Assembly: GCF_016906535.1 (NCBI RefSeq)
Contig: NC_057374.1
Coordinates: forward strand, 1,178,001-1,242,000
Direction of reading: 5' to 3'
DNA: 64,000 nucleotides
Source: Rhizoctonia solani
Taxonomy: Eukaryota; Basidiomycota; Agaricomycetes; Cantharellales; Ceratobasidiaceae
The notes below the pieces were generated by a model that ran no database searches, was not told the DNA's origin, and saw only the letters and a list, made by a program, of their open reading frames with translations. The translations under genes were made by a program, and so were the position numbers. Positions 61,086 to 64,000 of this stretch are shown here, piece after piece. How positions within the stretch are numbered: position 1 is the first letter of the stretch; each line of letters begins with the position of its first letter.

Positions 61086-61743
61086 TCATCCTATCGCATT
61101 ATTAGGGTCCGAGTCACCAGCTAGTATACTGAGGCTGCGCACCTTGAACAATCGTTGAAATTCCGTAAATCCGCCACGGAGGACGTAGATTTCCTGTGTT
61201 GGTGTCTCGCCGGGATTAAGTTTATTATTACGAGTTTCGGCGTAAACCCTCGCAGCCTTGGGCCCCCTGGTGCACGGCGGACATAAAATAAGTGCCCAAC
61301 AAGCTGAAAGATAAAAAAAAAAAAACCTTTGTTGCGACAAAGCACAATGAAATATCATTTTGGGGACATCTTTAGTCTTGGAGATAAGGCTGTCTACGGT
61401 AGTAAGGTAATTTGACGAGGGCGCCCTCACGCAACCAACGATATTTCCTCCCTTTGCGAATAAGTTATTTTTACGCGGCAAAGTGATAACGGTACATTGC
61501 TCACAAGGAAATCTTCGTCGCGAACGTCGATGACAACCTATTTACTGAGTTAGGGCGAAGGATCCCCCAGGAAAAATAACTCACATAATCCTTCATAGGT
61601 TCCTTCCCACTCTTCATAAGTTCACTCAATTCGGTGGGGGATATGTAACGGATTGATGGTGCACTGAAAGTCGAAGTCATTGTACGAGATTGTAAAGAGA
61701 AAAATCGGAGCACTGGTACTCTCTTGGATTTAGTCAATAGCAT
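61086..61743 (-). CDS. CDC25-like rhodanese phosphatase (Ych1/Ibp1 type)
   Basis: Stop near 61086; ATG at 61743 (MLLTKSKRVPVLRFF), or the internal MTSTFSAPSIRYI at 61680. Single rhodanese domain: IRYISPTELSELMKSGKEPM, DYVVIDVRDEDFLGGNIVG, VPKMIFHCALSQQRGPKAARV, VYAETRNNK, YVLRGGFTEFQRLF. The active loop HC-ALSQQ-R is the CX5R signature of CDC25 phosphatases and arsenate reductases; S. pombe Ibp1 and yeast Ych1 share this plan. Intron 61267-61326 divides the arginine codon of the motif. If the upstream ATG is used, its basic Leu/Phe-rich leader could target mitochondria. Three introns. Confidence 0.83.
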
Positions 61744-61939
61744 TCAACGGTGGGGCCGTCGTCGTGGGATACACGTAGCACTACAAGTTGGCGCGTGTCC
61801 ATTTTGAGTACAAGGGCCCAACGAGAGGCTTCGGATTGCCTGATTCAATAGGGGTAACTGATTTGTCATCTTACGCTAAGCGCCATAGTTTCGATCAATT
61901 CTCAGCCTTGAAGTTTGATTTCGACTTGGATGTTTAAAA
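61744..61939. promoter_or_regulatory. Shared promoter, CDC25-like and WD40 gene
   Basis: 196 bases between divergent ATGs. No obvious TATA box. Confidence 0.4.
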
Positions 61940-63731
61940 ATGTCTCTTAATCTACCTGGGTTTTATTATGACCCCGAGCGCAATCGATATTTCCCCATTA
62001 CGAGCTCTACACCGGAGTATCTTCTTCCTGGATACAAGGCCAACTCGCAACGACCGGGTGATAACTCAAGGGGGAAGCAGAAGAAAATAAGTATCAGTGG
62101 CTACGGTTTCCCGTCAGGTGGTGGTTCAACTCTCCCTAGGCCTTCTATACAAGGCTCGAATGTATGGTCTGCGACTCGTACGATGAGATTGAACCCCGCA
62201 ATGTCTTATGGAAAGAAAAGTCATATGTTTCAGTAAGCCTGGTTGCGTATGTTTAATTTTCACGACCGGGCTCAGAGAAAAGAATAAACAGTCAAGTAGA
62301 ATCGTGCGCCATATCACGGACTCGATTGCGTAAAGAGGAGGAGCTTCCACTCGGTCCCGGTTGTGGAATAACGGCTCTAGCGGTAGGCTCTCAAAAAGTG
62401 TATATTTCATTTATTCACAAAGTTACAACAATCGCAGGTTAGCGATGACCCTGAGGGTTATCAGGTTGCAGGCGATGATAGAGGCTGGATATTCATTCGC
62501 CAACCACACTCAGACGCCCAGGAAACCCAAACCGGATCCTTCCACAGTGGCCGTTTTGATGAAAACGGAATCTATATTAGTCCAGTGCGGTGGTTTTGTG
62601 ACATGGGTCTCATGACCAAGGTACGTACAGGTACCATAAGACAGCGACTGGGACGTTCAAATTGGCCATGTGAAGATTACTGCAATCAACATAATCCAGG
62701 ACAAGGTCTTGTAAGTTTCCGTCGAATTGAGAATGGTTCCCAATTGTTCAGATCTGCAGTGTTGCTTCATTTGGACCACACGCCAAGGTTATGGTTGGTG
62801 CACTTGACGTGACACAAGAGTAAGCATCGTATTTGTACATCTCGCTATTTTGGTTGAGCAAGCGCAGAGCCGATGTTTCCGCGTTTATCCTGGAACCCGC
62901 CAAGGCTCATGACCTGTGGACGGCCGTATTTGAGTCAGACGGACAAACAGGCTCTGCAACTCTCGGGCTGCATGGTAAAGCCATGTATGTCCAGGATCTG
63001 GACAACCGCATGGGCATGCGAACGCTGCACACCGGTAGTGATGTGATGAGTATATGTAAGAGACAGGTATGCATCATTCTATTAGAGCAAAAGCACTCCA
63101 AAATAGAAACTGAATTTCAGAAGGATATCGTTTACACAGGCGAAAGGTCGGGTACAGTCCGGCTGTTTGATTTGAGATCTGACTCGGTTTCGACGGGGTC
63201 TCCTTGGTAAAAATGGATTCCATGGTTACAAATGTGGAAGTCTACCGAGACTGGGAAATGATTGTCGCAGCGGCAAAGGGAGATGTATGCGCACATGCCT
63301 TATCATGTCCGACAAGCTTACAGGGAGTGGCTAGATGCGAAGCTTCGACATGCGTTTCATGCGGACGGAACCAGGCGGCAAGACAAAACCGTTGCTGGAA
63401 TTTATTGGGCATAAAAATACGCATATGAATGACTTGGTGAGTCTACTTGAACCAATCAGCATTTTACCCAAGTCACCCCTTGCAATAGGGATTCGAGGTC
63501 TTTCCATCTGGTGACTTTGTTGCTGCGGCTGGAATCGACAAGAAGATTCGAGTATGGTCGACAAGGACGGGAGAGCAAGTGTCGAGCCCAAATCAGGGAT
63601 CAACTCACGCGCTATTGGACGAGCGAGCACTTGAGGACCACATCCTTGCGATTCGGGCAGCCGGGACCGAACTGTGGCATAGCACGGGGAGGTCTGTGCG
63701 CCATTTTCAAATCGGCTCCGCCCACGAATAA
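61940..63731 (+). CDS. WD40-repeat protein, DCAF4-like
   Basis: ATG at 61940 (MSLNLPGFYYDPERNRYFPI); stop TAA at 63729-63731. The beginning, FYYDPERNRYFPI, is the mark of DCAF4-type proteins, substrate receptors of the Cul4-Ddb1 ubiquitin ligase. WD40 pieces: GITALAVGSQKVYISFIHKV, DDRGWIFIRQPHSDAQ, DWDVQIGHVKITAINIIQD, GERSGTVRLFDLRSDS, EFIGHKNTHMNDL and DFVAAAGIDKKIRVWSTRTGEQV. Several short introns; last exons end VRHFQIGSAHE. Codons read well across the joins I checked. No catalytic function expected. Divergent to the CDC25-like gene. Confidence 0.8.
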
Positions 63732-64000
63732 TTTACCGGACTTCGGAAGAACTTTCCGGGTCCTTATGGAAGCGCGGGACAGACATGTGGAGCTATTTGA
63801 CACTGTATTTGCAATGCAACCACGATCACTCATCTCTGCGCACGAACCACCGGCCGAGGGGTATAAATAAAGCACACTTTGTTGCTGTCTCTCATCACTT
63901 CAAGTGTTCAGTCCTTCCCTCCTCCCCCTCGCTCACAAAGCGAACGTCGCCTCCTCACGGGAAACACGCCCTATGAACGGCGAGCCGGGCCTTTATACAG
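63732..64000. other. Downstream region at window end
   Basis: 3' untranslated part of the WD40 gene and perhaps the promoter or first exon of a gene beyond the window; TATAAAT at 63862-63868. Not enough sequence to call a gene. Confidence 0.35.

Overview
Nuclear DNA of a basidiomycete fungus. Genes are dense, sit on both strands with 100-400 bp gaps, and are cut by many 50-65 nt GT-AG introns. Gene content is fungal: POB3, SSL2, Zn2Cys6 factor, porin, Ilv3, UFD2, plus pectin-degrading enzymes. Intron-rich genes, F-box/LRR proteins and a pectinolytic set suggest a plant-associated Agaricomycete such as the Rhizoctonia/Ceratobasidium group; that placement is inference.

Layout. 0-3 kb: 3' part of an RA-PH adaptor protein. 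3.6-5.1 kb: secreted GH43 enzyme. 5.4-11 kb: alpha-actinin and FACT subunit POB3, divergent. 11-16 kb: BAHD-type acyltransferase, F-box protein, one unknown gene. 16.8-20.5 kb: cyclophilin-WD40 protein (PPWD1/Cyp15) and mitochondrial porin, divergent. 20.9-25.2 kb: two low-complexity proteins, one with polyglutamine. 26.8-31.6 kb: dihydroxyacid dehydratase and RIO1 kinase, convergent. 32.8-38.8 kb: Zn2Cys6 factor and TFIIH helicase SSL2. 39-42.7 kb: Aurora kinase and a divergent septin sharing a 115-bp promoter. 43.4-46.1 kb: unknown small gene, cofilin, small mitochondrial membrane protein. 46.9-59.9 kb: pectinesterase and two PL4 rhamnogalacturonate lyases, the pair separated by bL35m and UFD2. 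60.4-63.7 kb: COX20, a CDC25-like phosphatase (Ych1/Ibp1 type) and a DCAF4-like WD40 protein.

Biology. Most genes are housekeeping (chromatin, transcription/repair, ribosome biogenesis, ubiquitin, actin, mitosis, mitochondria). The accessory part is the cell-wall set: GH43, CE8 and two PL4 enzymes, together suited to pectin and its rhamnogalacturonan backbone.

The strongest unexpected signal is technical. Many conserved genes break by exactly one missing base, nearly always explicable by a homopolymer one base too short; the Aurora catalytic loop carries three such contractions in 13 bases. I read these as assembly errors, not pseudogenes. I found no transposon, CRISPR, tRNA or rRNA, and nothing I would call a new biological system; the best novel leads are the septin with a large insertion, the split pectin cluster and two uncharacterised intron-containing genes.
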